Shown here: piece by piece, positions 9,630 to 19,086 of the stretch | Layout: each line of letters begins with the position of its first letter | Numbering within the stretch: position 1 is the stretch's first letter | Source of the DNA: Rhodanobacter sp. ANJX3 | GTDB taxonomy: Bacteria; Pseudomonadota; Gammaproteobacteria; Xanthomonadales; Rhodanobacteraceae | Direction of reading: 5' to 3' | NCBI RefSeq assembly: GCF_014200755.1 | Contig: NZ_JACHCM010000009.1 | Coordinates: 36,957-100,956, forward strand | DNA length: 64,000 bases | Notes under the pieces: model-generated | Database searches by the model: none | What the model saw: only the letters and a program-made list of their open reading frames with translations | What the model was told of the DNA's origin: nothing | Program-made: the position numbers and the translations under genes

Positions 9630-12600
9630 ATGTCATTCAAATATCTGAGATTGATGGCGATAGCGGCGGCCATGCTCTTTGCCGGCTCCGCCAGTGCCGT
9701 GACGTATACCGACAATTTCTCCGGCAACGCCAGCACGCTGTCCTGGAATGCGCTTAACTACGCTTGCCTCACGGCGGGTACCGGGGCTAGTGGAACGGCC
9801 GGCGTCATTCCCGCCTGTTCACCCGCGTTTGATGCGAATGGGTCGGGTGCGCTTCGGCTGACGCCAGCGGCAGGCAACCAAGCTGGCGCGATCCTGTCGA
9901 ATTTCGCTCCTTTTCCTCTAACCCAAGGCCTGCAGGTAACGTTTACCACCTATACCTACGGTGGCAACTCGGGAGGCACAGCAGGTAACGGTGCTGACGG
10001 CATCACTTTCTTTCTCACGGACGGAACGCAGGCGGTACCCACCGTCGCAGGTGGCCTCGGCGGTAGTCTTGGCTATAGCTGCTCTAATACCAATAGCCAA
10101 TATGAGGGCTTGGCTAATGCTTACTTAGGTCTTGGCATTGACGAGTACGGCAATTTCCTAAATAACGCAGATAACACTAACACAGGTATTGAGAATACTA
10201 ATTATTCGGGTATTACTACCAACGGCACCAATACGTATACAAATGGGCAGGACCAATATCAGCCAGAGAGAATTGGCTTGCGCGGCGCGGGTAATTTGAC
10301 TTGGACTTGGTTGAAGGCCCAAAACCCCACTTATTATTCCGGAAACGTAGATATCACGAAAACCAAGGCGGCATGTAGCTCAGGGCAATATGTTTCAGGA
10401 ACGATTACAACCACCACGGGCTTTGGAAGGAACCAAGTAACGACTACCACCAATACGTATGCCAACATTCCATATAACTACAACGCCATTGCCGGCGGCT
10501 ACGCCGTGCTCCCGAACAACACAAAGATCGCCAACGAGTCGGCGACGACACGGGCCCAGGCAACCCCCATCACGTACAAGCTGCAAATTTCGGCGGGCGG
10601 CTTACTGAACTTTGCCTATAGCTATAACAACGGCGTTTTCCAGCCGGTGCTGGTCAACAACTCCATCACAAGCACCAATGGTCCTTTACCTGCCTCTTTG
10701 CGATTCGGCTTTTCGTCAGGCACCGGCGGCAGTTGGAATATTCACGAAATAACCTGCTTCCAGGCATCACCGCTTCAATCCAATACAAGTGCTGGCGCCA
10801 ATACGGTGCAGTCCGGGCAGTACAACGCGGGGGCTGCGGTTTATCTGGCGACGTACACCTCAGACAACTGGTGGGGCTCAGTGACCTCCAATTCAGTATT
10901 GGCTGCATCCGACGGTTCGCTGAGCGTATCCTCGACAGCCAACTGGGACGCCAATTGCGATATCACCGGCGGTGCCTGTCCTTCGTTGGGGCCAGATTCT
11001 TCGGGCAATACGAAGACCGTCACCGCGCAGTCTTCGCGCAACCTCGTGACCTGGAACGGCTCTACCGGCGTCGCCTTTCAATGGGGCAACCTTACTACTA
11101 CTCAAGCGACGAACTTGAACGGCACCGACGGCGCAGGGTCCACTCGCGTCAGCTGGCTGCGTGGCGATCGCTCGACAGAACAGCTTTACAGTCCTGTACC
11201 CGGTTCGCTGCGAGCAAGAACCCAGGTACTTGGAGATATCATCGATTCAAGCCCTACCTTCGTCGCCGCACCGGCAGCTAATAATTATCCGGATGCTTTC
11301 ACGGACAGCCTAGTCGGAAGCTCCGCAGTGAGGCCTGAAAATGCTTCCGGCGCCCAGACGTACAGCGCCTTCGTCACTGCCAACAGCGGGCGGCAGAACA
11401 TTGTCTACACGGGAAGCAATGACGGCTTTCTGCACGCGTTCGCTGCAGGCCCTGCGATCTCGAACACCTACACTGCGTCGACCAACAATGGCTCCGAACT
11501 CCTCGGATTCATGCCGGCCGGCCTGCTCGCTAATTCGACCAACAGCACCAATCTAGTCAACCTCACGAGCCCCAACTACGTTCACAATTACTACGTAGAC
11601 GCCACGCCGGTAGCCGGTGATCTTTTCTACGGAAGCAAATGGCATACCTGGCTGGTCGGCGGCGTGGGGACCGGCGGCTCGGAAATTTATGCGCTTGATA
11701 TTACCGACCCCACCCAGTTCACCGAGGCCACTGCGTCCAAAGTTGTCATGGGTGACTGGACCAGCGCCACGGCCGGTTTGTCCAATCTGGGACAGACCGT
11801 CGGTACTCCGGTCATTACCCGCCTGCACAACGGCAACTGGGCAATCATCTTCGGCAATGGATTGGGAAGCGGAAAAGCGGCCGGTATTTACATCGGTTTG
11901 GTCGATTCGACGAGCGGGGCCGTCACGTTTACGTTTTACAGCACTGGCGTTGGTTCGGCGTCAAGCGCCAATGGCATCGCCTACGTTGCCACGGCAGATC
12001 TCGACGGCGACCAGATTACGGATTACCTCTACGCGGGCGATCAGCAGGGAAATCTGTGGCGCCTTGACGTGACGTCGAAAACTGCCAGCAACTGGGCGTA
12101 CTCCAAATTCGGCAATACCGCGATAACGCCGCTTTATGTGGCCAAGAGCGGCGCAAGCACGCCGCTGCTGCAGCCGATCACTACCGCGCCCGTTGTTGCG
12201 TCGGTGACGGTAGGCGGGGGTAATCGCGTCATGGTGATGTTTGGTACGGGCCAGAAAACGCCGTTCAACAGCACCAGCGGCGACGTGTATGCCACCGGCA
12301 GCCAGACGTTCTACGGTATCTGGGACTGGGACATGACTGCCTGGAACGCGGCTGCCATTGCCAACGCGCAATACGTGAGTTTGGCAGGCCCGCAGACCGT
12401 CAGTCGATCGGCGCTTCTGCAGCAGACGCTCGCCTCGACGTCCACCGGCTCGGGTACTAACAGCCAGGTGCTGGGCTATCGATATCTGAATGTGGGTACG
12501 GTGGTTTGCTGGCAGGGCAGCAGCGCCTGCACGTCCAACAACAACCAATACGGCTGGCTGTTCGATTTGCCGACTACCAACGAGCAGATCATCTACAGCC

Positions 12601-12950
12601 CGACGATCATCGGTGGGGCGGTGGTGGTCAACACCGCCATCCCGCCGACAGTTTCAGCTTCCACTTGCAACGCCGGCTTGCAGAGCGGCTGGACCATGGC
12701 CTTCGACCCGGCTTCCGGCGGCGGCATTGTGCAGAGCTTCTTCCCGGGTTCCAATGGCAGCACGGGTACGGTCAATGGTTCGACAGTGGGTGGTATCCAG
12801 CTCAACGGTGTGGGTAGTCCGTCATCGATCTCGTATAACGGGCAGAGTTATCTGGTGAGCCAGACTGTCAACGGTACTGCTGCGGTGAGCAGGTACTATC
12901 CGCGCGATGGTGCATCGTCACGCGTGTCCTGGAAGGAAATCAGGTATTGA
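9630..12950 (+). CDS. pilY1: PilY1-family pilus tip adhesin with N-terminal L-type lectin-like domain
   Basis: An 1106-residue exported protein. Residues 1-23 form a Sec signal peptide (AMLFAGSASA). The C-terminal half is the PilY1 beta-propeller, with the EF-hand-like calcium loop D790-x-D792-G-D794-x-x-T-D798 followed by YAGDQQGNLWRLD. PilY1 is a calcium-dependent pilus-tip adhesin that controls extension and retraction. Residues about 24-250 do not look like a von Willebrand A domain but like an L-type (legume) lectin sandwich: GADGITFFLTDG, GGSLGYS and LGIDEYGNF. The DNA coding for part of it (about 10085-10260) is distinctly AT-richer than its surroundings. A 174-bp gap precedes the gene; ggggaagc gives the Shine-Dalgarno. 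Confidence 0.9.
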   Translation: MSFKYLRLMAIAAAMLFAGSASAVTYTDNFSGNASTLSWNALNYACLTAGTGASGTAGVIPACSPAFDANGSGALRLTPAAGNQAGAILSNFAPFPLTQGLQVTFTTYTYGGNSGGTAGNGADGITFFLTDGTQAVPTVAGGLGGSLGYSCSNTNSQYEGLANAYLGLGIDEYGNFLNNADNTNTGIENTNYSGITTNGTNTYTNGQDQYQPERIGLRGAGNLTWTWLKAQNPTYYSGNVDITKTKAACSSGQYVSGTITTTTGFGRNQVTTTTNTYANIPYNYNAIAGGYAVLPNNTKIANESATTRAQATPITYKLQISAGGLLNFAYSYNNGVFQPVLVNNSITSTNGPLPASLRFGFSSGTGGSWNIHEITCFQASPLQSNTSAGANTVQSGQYNAGAAVYLATYTSDNWWGSVTSNSVLAASDGSLSVSSTANWDANCDITGGACPSLGPDSSGNTKTVTAQSSRNLVTWNGSTGVAFQWGNLTTTQATNLNGTDGAGSTRVSWLRGDRSTEQLYSPVPGSLRARTQVLGDIIDSSPTFVAAPAANNYPDAFTDSLVGSSAVRPENASGAQTYSAFVTANSGRQNIVYTGSNDGFLHAFAAGPAISNTYTASTNNGSELLGFMPAGLLANSTNSTNLVNLTSPNYVHNYYVDATPVAGDLFYGSKWHTWLVGGVGTGGSEIYALDITDPTQFTEATASKVVMGDWTSATAGLSNLGQTVGTPVITRLHNGNWAIIFGNGLGSGKAAGIYIGLVDSTSGAVTFTFYSTGVGSASSANGIAYVATADLDGDQITDYLYAGDQQGNLWRLDVTSKTASNWAYSKFGNTAITPLYVAKSGASTPLLQPITTAPVVASVTVGGGNRVMVMFGTGQKTPFNSTSGDVYATGSQTFYGIWDWDMTAWNAAAIANAQYVSLAGPQTVSRSALLQQTLASTSTGSGTNSQVLGYRYLNVGTVVCWQGSSACTSNNNQYGWLFDLPTTNEQIIYSPTIIGGAVVVNTAIPPTVSASTCNAGLQSGWTMAFDPASGGGIVQSFFPGSNGSTGTVNGSTVGGIQLNGVGSPSSISYNGQSYLVSQTVNGTAAVSRYYPRDGASSRVSWKEIRY

Positions 12951-13065
12951 TGAAATGGGCAGCTCCCTGTCGCTTTTGTCGGGGAGTTTGGAACGCCGGA
13001 AGCGGCTCGAATATGCAACCGGCACGAATTTGTGTCAGCGGCAAAACGATGGAGCGATACATCCG

Positions 13066-13548
13066 ATGAAAATGTCTTCAGACAGCAAAGCACCGCCAAT
13101 CGCCGGTGCCGCCGGCTTCACGCTGGTGGAGCTGATGATTGTGGTTGCGATCGTGGCGATTCTTTCGGCGATTGCCTACCCGTCCTACGTCTCCTACATC
13201 ACAAAATCGCGCCGCGTGGCAGCCGAGGGTTGCCTGTCGCAGTACGCCAATTACATGGAGCGGTTTTATACGTCAGGCCTTAATTACAGAACAGATGGTA
13301 CGGGGGCCGCGAATCCATTTTTGACGGCAGGCAGCACTCTTAATTTTGATTGCGCGTCAACGCAGCAAACTGGCTCTTATTATTCTTATACATTGGCTTC
13401 GGCAACCTCTTCAGCATACTCGGTGCAGGCCGCGCCAATCAGCGTGCAGGCCACTCGCGATGCCAAGTGTGGGACCTTGTCGCTGAATCAGGCGGGCAAT
13501 CGCAATGCCTCTGGAACGGGCGGCGTTTCGCAGTGCTGGGCCAACTGA
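13066..13548 (+). CDS. pilE: Type IV pilus minor pilin PilE
   Basis: A 160-residue pilin-like protein with cleavage motif G/FTLVELMIVVAIVAIL after a 17-residue leader. The globular domain keeps one cysteine in its first part (EGCLSQYA) and further cysteines (FDCAST, DAKCGT, SQCWAN), as in PilE minor pilins. The start ATG 13066 has GGAG about 11 nt upstream; the longer open frame has no such support. Last gene of the pilus cluster, convergent with recD 31 bp away. Confidence 0.88.
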   Translation: MKMSSDSKAPPIAGAAGFTLVELMIVVAIVAILSAIAYPSYVSYITKSRRVAAEGCLSQYANYMERFYTSGLNYRTDGTGAANPFLTAGSTLNFDCASTQQTGSYYSYTLASATSSAYSVQAAPISVQATRDAKCGTLSLNQAGNRNASGTGGVSQCWAN

Positions 13549-13579
13549 TCGACGCATTTCAAAAGTGATATCGCTCGCG

Positions 13580-15430
13580 CTAAGAGAGCCGTTGTGCGAG
13601 CTTCTCCGGTAAACCGCCGAACCGGCGCACAGGACGCGCTAGTGATGCAATCAGCGTCGCATCGGTGGCCCAGATTTCAGCGTGGCTGCGCGCGCGGGAG
13701 ATGGCGGTGTAGACGAGTTCGCGGGTGAGGATACGGTTGGTGTCGTCCGGTGGGAGTACGACGGCGACGCTGCGGTATTCGGAGCCCTGGCTGCGGTGGA
13801 TGGTGATGGCCCAGGCGCTGTCGTGGGCGGGCAGGGCGCGGGGCGAGAAGCTGCGCAGGCCGCTATTGCCGTCGCGGTCGCTGAGTTCGAACCACACGCG
13901 CAGTCCGTCCGCACCGGCGAGTGCGATGCCCACATCGCCGTTGAACAGGCCTCGCGCGTAATCGTTGCGGGTAATTATGACGGGGCGGCCGTGATACCAG
14001 GCGTGGGTCACGTCGAGATCGAAGCGTGCGCCGAGTCGACGCGTCATCAGGGCATTGATGCCTTGCGCGCCGAATGCGCCGTCGCGCAGTGCGCAGAGGA
14101 TTTGCAGTTGATGCAGGCCTTGCAGCGCCGTTTCTGGCGTGGCATTTTCGCCGAGTAGCATTTGCAACATATCGGCATGGCGCGCGATCCACGCATCCAC
14201 GCTTGCGCGCAAGGTGTCGATACTATCGCAGCGACGCAGATGCAGATCGCCGTCGCTGCGCTGTGTCAGCAGGTTGTCCAGCCATGCCGGGTCGGGCGCC
14301 GTGCGCAGTGACTCGACGCCGCGCTGCAGCCCACTGCCGGCGCGCCACGTATGGGTAAGCGTCACGACATGCCCGGCAAGCGCTGCGTCGCTGCCCGTGG
14401 TTTCCGGTGCCGTGGTTAGCAGCGGCCCAAGCAGGTGATGCATGGCCGACGGAAACCGGTTGATCGGCGCGCTGGCGACGATATCGGCCAGCACCGAACC
14501 GGCATCGACCGAGGCGAGCTGATTCGGATCACCGAGCAGGATAAGCACGGCCTCGGGACGCAGCGCCTCCAGCAGCTGGCGCATCATGGCCAGATCCACC
14601 ATCGACGCTTCGTCGACCACGACGATATCTTCGGCGAGCGGATGCTGGCGATCGCGGCTGAAGCTATTGTCCATCGGCCGATAGCCGAGCAGGCGGTGCA
14701 GGGTGCGCGCGTCGGCTTGCGCAATGGCTTGCAGAAGTTCGCGGAACGCGTGGTGTTCGGCAGGGTGCCACGCCGTCTGCAGATCCGCTTTGCTCTTGGC
14801 GACCGCCTGCGCCAGGCGCTGCGCAGCCTTGCCTGTTGGCGCGGCCAGCGCGATCGATGGATGGGCGGGCAGCCCGGCTGCATTGGCATGGCGAAGCAGC
14901 ATCAGCAGCATGTGCATTACCGTCGTCGTCTTGCCCGTGCCCGGTCCGCCGGTGAGCACGAAGAAGCGCGTTCCGACCACGGCGGCTACGGCGGCGCGCT
15001 GCCAGTCGTCAGTGCCTGACGCAGCGCCGGCAAATAGCGTGGTCACATCGGTCGCCAAGGTTTCGGCGGGGATCGGCAGGGTGCGGCCGTAGCATCGTTG
15101 CCGAATCGCCGCAGCCAGCTTAGATTCGTGCTGCCAGTTGCGCCAGAGATAGAAGCGGTTTTGCGCATCGAGGACGAACGGCGTAAATCGCTGGCCGTCG
15201 CCGACCCATGGCTGATCGCGCAGTGCGCTCAGCGCATCGGCATCGAACCAGACATCGGTCACGGGGTCGACCAGCCACGCGCACGAGTGACCCTGACCTT
15301 CGGCGGTGCTCGCAGCGCGCACCGCGCTCGCCAGCAAGGCGGAACCCGTGCGAGCCAGCACCCACTGCGCCAAGGTCTGGTCGATAACGCGCTCTTCCGT
15401 TGCACCGGTATCCGTCGCGTAAGCGTTCAT
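13580..15430 (-). CDS. recD: Exodeoxyribonuclease V subunit alpha (RecD)
   Basis: A 616-residue superfamily 1 helicase, the 5'-3' motor of RecBCD in double-strand break repair and foreign DNA degradation. Walker A is LTGGPGTGKTTTV, motif II is VVDEASMVDL, and the C-terminal motif is IHRSQGSEY. ATG 15430 is chosen because ATGA overlaps the recB stop and gives the expected N-terminus MNAYATD; a longer open frame upstream only shadows recB. Third gene of recC-recB-recD. Confidence 0.96.
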   Translation of the reverse strand: MNAYATDTGATEERVIDQTLAQWVLARTGSALLASAVRAASTAEGQGHSCAWLVDPVTDVWFDADALSALRDQPWVGDGQRFTPFVLDAQNRFYLWRNWQHESKLAAAIRQRCYGRTLPIPAETLATDVTTLFAGAASGTDDWQRAAVAAVVGTRFFVLTGGPGTGKTTTVMHMLLMLLRHANAAGLPAHPSIALAAPTGKAAQRLAQAVAKSKADLQTAWHPAEHHAFRELLQAIAQADARTLHRLLGYRPMDNSFSRDRQHPLAEDIVVVDEASMVDLAMMRQLLEALRPEAVLILLGDPNQLASVDAGSVLADIVASAPINRFPSAMHHLLGPLLTTAPETTGSDAALAGHVVTLTHTWRAGSGLQRGVESLRTAPDPAWLDNLLTQRSDGDLHLRRCDSIDTLRASVDAWIARHADMLQMLLGENATPETALQGLHQLQILCALRDGAFGAQGINALMTRRLGARFDLDVTHAWYHGRPVIITRNDYARGLFNGDVGIALAGADGLRVWFELSDRDGNSGLRSFSPRALPAHDSAWAITIHRSQGSEYRSVAVVLPPDDTNRILTRELVYTAISRARSHAEIWATDATLIASLARPVRRFGGLPEKLAQRLS

Positions 15431-18400
15431 GCGGCAATCCCTTGTTCGTCGGCGGACTTGGTGCCGGCAAAGGCATCGTCCAATGCCTCGATCAACGTCG
15501 GCGGCCAACGGTGACGCCACACGCCGAGACCGGGCTTTTCGGCAGGCTCCAGGCCGATGGCGCGCACAAACAGATACCAGCTTTCGCCCAGATGCCGTTC
15601 GGCCGTATAGCCATCCATGCGTTGCCGGAGATAGCGGTGCAGGGCGACCGTGTAGAGCAAGGCCTGCAGCGGGTAATGGTGTTCGGCCATGGCGGCATCC
15701 AGCGAGGCACCGGTGTAATCGTGCTGGCGTGCGCCTAGCCAGTTGGTTTTGTAATCGAGCACGTGGAAGCGGCCGTCCCACTGCACGATAAGATCGGCGA
15801 AGCCGGTCAGCATGCCGTTGAGCGTGGTGGCATCGAGGCTGGCCGGTACGACATCGGGCTGGCCATGCGCGATGCAAAGCTGTCTCAGCTTTACGACCGC
15901 CACACGTCGCACCGGAAACTGGAACTCGAATTCGACGATGCGCTGGTCTGCCGCGATATCGCCGAGCCGCAGCCCATCGCCGAGATCGCTCTGGCGCACG
16001 CGATCGACCATGCGGCCCACGCGCTCCAGCGCCTCATCGGATGACAGGCCGTCGGCCTTGATCGCCTGCGCGGTGAGCTGAGTACTCAGCAGCGGTCGCT
16101 GTTCCGGCCATACCGGACCGGGGCGGGCCAGCTCGAGCACCTGATGCACAGCATCGCCGAAGCGCGGCCCGCGCAGCGGGTACAGCGCCAGCAGGCGCGC
16201 GTCATCGGTCATCTCGATCAGCGGGAGTTCTTCCGCGTCGACGATATTCGCACCGGCCTCATCGGCCGCGCCGCTGTCGTCGATGGCGACGGCCGCCGCC
16301 GCGTAGCGGGTCAGGCCGCTGAAGCTGTGCAGCCACTGGAAGGCACGCAGGCGCGGCAGCGGCGCCTGCGTGGCGCGCGTGGCATTCGATTCGACGGGCT
16401 TTTGATAGCGCCGAGGTACGTCGTTGAACGGAGGCATCAGCGCGATGCCGGAAAGCCTGTCGGCCATCGCCTGCAGCGACGCCTCGCCTTCGTCGAGTCC
16501 GAGTCGATGCCGGGCCTGCGCCATCAGCGGGTCGATGGCAGCGACCTGCCACGCCAACGGATCCGGACTTGGCCATCGACCGCGATCGACCCAATACACG
16601 TGCACGGCGTGGATGGCGCGGGTCAGCGCCACGTAGAGCAGGCGCAGGCGCTCCTGCAGATCCTCGCGAAAATGCAGGCCCAGGCGATCGATGAAGTCGG
16701 GCGAACCCAGATCGATGCAGCGCGCACCCGCGTCATCGTGATAGCGCAGGACGCCCGGCGCGCGTGCGCCGCTGCGATCGCCGACGCGCCAGATCAGCGG
16801 CAGGAAGACGATGGGAAACTCCAGCCCCTTGCTGGCGTGGATGGTCAGCAGCTGCACGCGCCGGGCATCGCTTTCGATGCGCAGCTGGCGCTCGTCGGCA
16901 GCCTCGGCATCGCCGTCGCTGCCTTCCTGGCGCATCTCCACCAACCACGCGTAGAGGCCGTCCAGGCCCTGCAATGCGCTCTCTTCCGCCGCCAGCAGTT
17001 CGCCCAGATGACGCAGGTCGGTGACGACGCGCTCGCCCTCGGGCAAGGCCAGCAGCGCGGTGCCGCGTTCGGCCAGCAACGCCTCGATCAGCGCCAGCAC
17101 GCCGCGGGTACGTACGAGCGCGCGCCAGGATTCGAAGCGCTCGAGCTCGCCTTCAAACGCCTGTGCCTCGATCTGCCATGTGTTGAACTGTTCCAGCGTG
17201 GCGCCCAGCAAGCGGGTTGCCAGTGCGCCGCGCATCGCCGTATCGTCGTCGGCGTGCAGTACGGCATAGAGGATGAGCTCGAGATCGCGCGCGACATCGC
17301 CCGCAAAAATATTGCCTCGACCGCTGCCCACGCAGGGTACGCCGCGTGCGACCAGCCGCGCACGCAGCGCCACGATCTGTGTGTTGGTCGACAGCAGTAC
17401 GGCGATATCGCCCGGCGTCACGCGTCTGCCGTCGATCTGCTGCTGCGGATCGTTGAGAAGCTCGACGATGCGATTGGCGCAGTCGTCCAGCGCCAGCGGT
17501 TCGAGTGCGGTGACGCTGCTCAGCGGCTGACCTTTGCTGTCGACGGCTTCGCCGCGGAAGTCGTGGATCGTCAGCGGTCGCGCGATCGGAGCGCCGTTCA
17601 TCGTATACGGTTTTTCGTCGGTCCTGCCGGCGGCGGACACCGGTTGATAGTGAATCTCCCGATGATCGAAACCGCCGTCGGTGTGGCCGTACAGCGAGTT
17701 CATCGCCTCTACCAGGGCGCGGCTGGAGCGATAGTTGGTCGCCAGCGAAAAGCGATGGTTCGCCCGTGTGCTGGCGCGCAGATAGGCAGCAATATCGCCA
17801 CCGCGAAAACTGTAGATCGCCTGCTTGGGATCGCCAATCATCACCAGCGTGCCGCGTTCGCGATAGATGCGGTCGAAGATCGCGAACTGGCGTTGATCCG
17901 TATCCTGAAATTCGTCGATCAAGGCGACGGGAAAGGCTTCGAACAGGCGGTCGGCAAGGCTATGGTCCGCCGGCTCGGCGCACAGGCGCCGATAGACCGC
18001 ATCGATCAGCATCGAGAAGGTCAGCACGTGCCGCTGCTGCGCGCGACGCGGCAGTTCATCGCGGCAGGCCAGCGCGGCGTCCGCCAACACGGCGCCGCGG
18101 GTGAAGATCGTGAGTAGGGGCATCAGCGTGCGCAGGGTCTGCAGCTGGCGGATCAGTGGATGGGCGTTGAGTGTGCCGCTGGTGTCGGAGGCCTCCTGCT
18201 CCAGCACGTTCTCCGGATCGAACTTGTCGTCGAGTTCTTTTTTCAGTGCCTCTTCCAGCACGACGCCGGTTTCGTCGCGCAGTGCGAAGGCAAGGCGTTC
18301 GAGTCGCTTGGCCAGTGCTGTTCTACGTGAGCCGTAAAGCTTTTTGTCGCCGGCCAGTCGCAGCAGCTCGGCGATGGTTGCTTCCGTGCGCAGCGCAGCG

Positions 18401-19086
18401 ATCCGCTCCTGCAGATCATGCAGGCCGCCGGATTCGATGCGCGCGTCCGGGCTGTTGGCGACGACGGCGAGATCCCACAGCAGTTTTTCCGGGCCGTCCT
18501 TCAGTAGCAGGGATGCCTCGCGCGGGTCGATATCGTCGACCAGATAGCGGCGGCGCCAGAAATCCTCGACGCATTCGCGCAGCAGCTGCTGCTCGTCGAA
18601 CAGCTTGTCGCTGGCGAACGCTGCGCCGCTTTCCAGCGGATAGTCGCGCTGGATGCGCTGGCACAGCGCGTGGATGGTCGAGATCGGCGCGCGATCCAGG
18701 TCGGCGCGAGCCAGTTGGATCTTGCGCAGCGCGCGGCGTCGGCTGTCGTTGTCCGTGCACAGCGACGCGAGATAGCTTTCCAGCGAGTTTTCATCGACCG
18801 ACTCGACGTTGTCCGATACTGTGCCCAACAGCCAACGCTCGGCCTCGATGAGGCGGCGGCGCAGCCGTTCGCGCAGCTCCTGCGCGGCCGCGTCGGTAAA
18901 CGTGGTGACCAGAATCTGCTCCACCCGCAGATCACGCTCCAGCAGCAGGCGCAGATAGATCACGCCGATATTCCAGGTCTTGCCGGTGCCCGCGCTGGCT
19001 TCGATCAGAATGCGCCCGTGCAGCGGCATGCGCTGCCATTCGAGCGCGGGCATCACCTCGACCTGTACTTTTTCAGCGTGGTTCAT
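15427..19086 (-). CDS. recB: Exodeoxyribonuclease V subunit beta (RecB)
   Basis: A 1219-residue 3'-5' helicase-nuclease. Motif I is EASAGTGKTW near residue 35, motif II is LIDEFQDTDQRQF, and motif V is HASKGLEFPIVFLP. The C-terminal nuclease domain carries GFADLIVQWDG and LDYKTNW, which hold the metal-binding D...D-x-K residues. The ATG at 19086 overlaps the recC stop as ATGA, and the recB stop overlaps recD the same way. No ptrA-like gene separates recC and recB. Confidence 0.97.
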   Translation of the reverse strand: MNHAEKVQVEVMPALEWQRMPLHGRILIEASAGTGKTWNIGVIYLRLLLERDLRVEQILVTTFTDAAAQELRERLRRRLIEAERWLLGTVSDNVESVDENSLESYLASLCTDNDSRRRALRKIQLARADLDRAPISTIHALCQRIQRDYPLESGAAFASDKLFDEQQLLRECVEDFWRRRYLVDDIDPREASLLLKDGPEKLLWDLAVVANSPDARIESGGLHDLQERIAALRTEATIAELLRLAGDKKLYGSRRTALAKRLERLAFALRDETGVVLEEALKKELDDKFDPENVLEQEASDTSGTLNAHPLIRQLQTLRTLMPLLTIFTRGAVLADAALACRDELPRRAQQRHVLTFSMLIDAVYRRLCAEPADHSLADRLFEAFPVALIDEFQDTDQRQFAIFDRIYRERGTLVMIGDPKQAIYSFRGGDIAAYLRASTRANHRFSLATNYRSSRALVEAMNSLYGHTDGGFDHREIHYQPVSAAGRTDEKPYTMNGAPIARPLTIHDFRGEAVDSKGQPLSSVTALEPLALDDCANRIVELLNDPQQQIDGRRVTPGDIAVLLSTNTQIVALRARLVARGVPCVGSGRGNIFAGDVARDLELILYAVLHADDDTAMRGALATRLLGATLEQFNTWQIEAQAFEGELERFESWRALVRTRGVLALIEALLAERGTALLALPEGERVVTDLRHLGELLAAEESALQGLDGLYAWLVEMRQEGSDGDAEAADERQLRIESDARRVQLLTIHASKGLEFPIVFLPLIWRVGDRSGARAPGVLRYHDDAGARCIDLGSPDFIDRLGLHFREDLQERLRLLYVALTRAIHAVHVYWVDRGRWPSPDPLAWQVAAIDPLMAQARHRLGLDEGEASLQAMADRLSGIALMPPFNDVPRRYQKPVESNATRATQAPLPRLRAFQWLHSFSGLTRYAAAAVAIDDSGAADEAGANIVDAEELPLIEMTDDARLLALYPLRGPRFGDAVHQVLELARPGPVWPEQRPLLSTQLTAQAIKADGLSSDEALERVGRMVDRVRQSDLGDGLRLGDIAADQRIVEFEFQFPVRRVAVVKLRQLCIAHGQPDVVPASLDATTLNGMLTGFADLIVQWDGRFHVLDYKTNWLGARQHDYTGASLDAAMAEHHYPLQALLYTVALHRYLRQRMDGYTAERHLGESWYLFVRAIGLEPAEKPGLGVWRHRWPPTLIEALDDAFAGTKSADEQGIAA

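Noticed and set aside
16144..18117. Long plus-strand open frame (about 657 codons) inside recB
   Set aside because: Antisense shadow of conserved RecB motifs, with no recognisable protein features.
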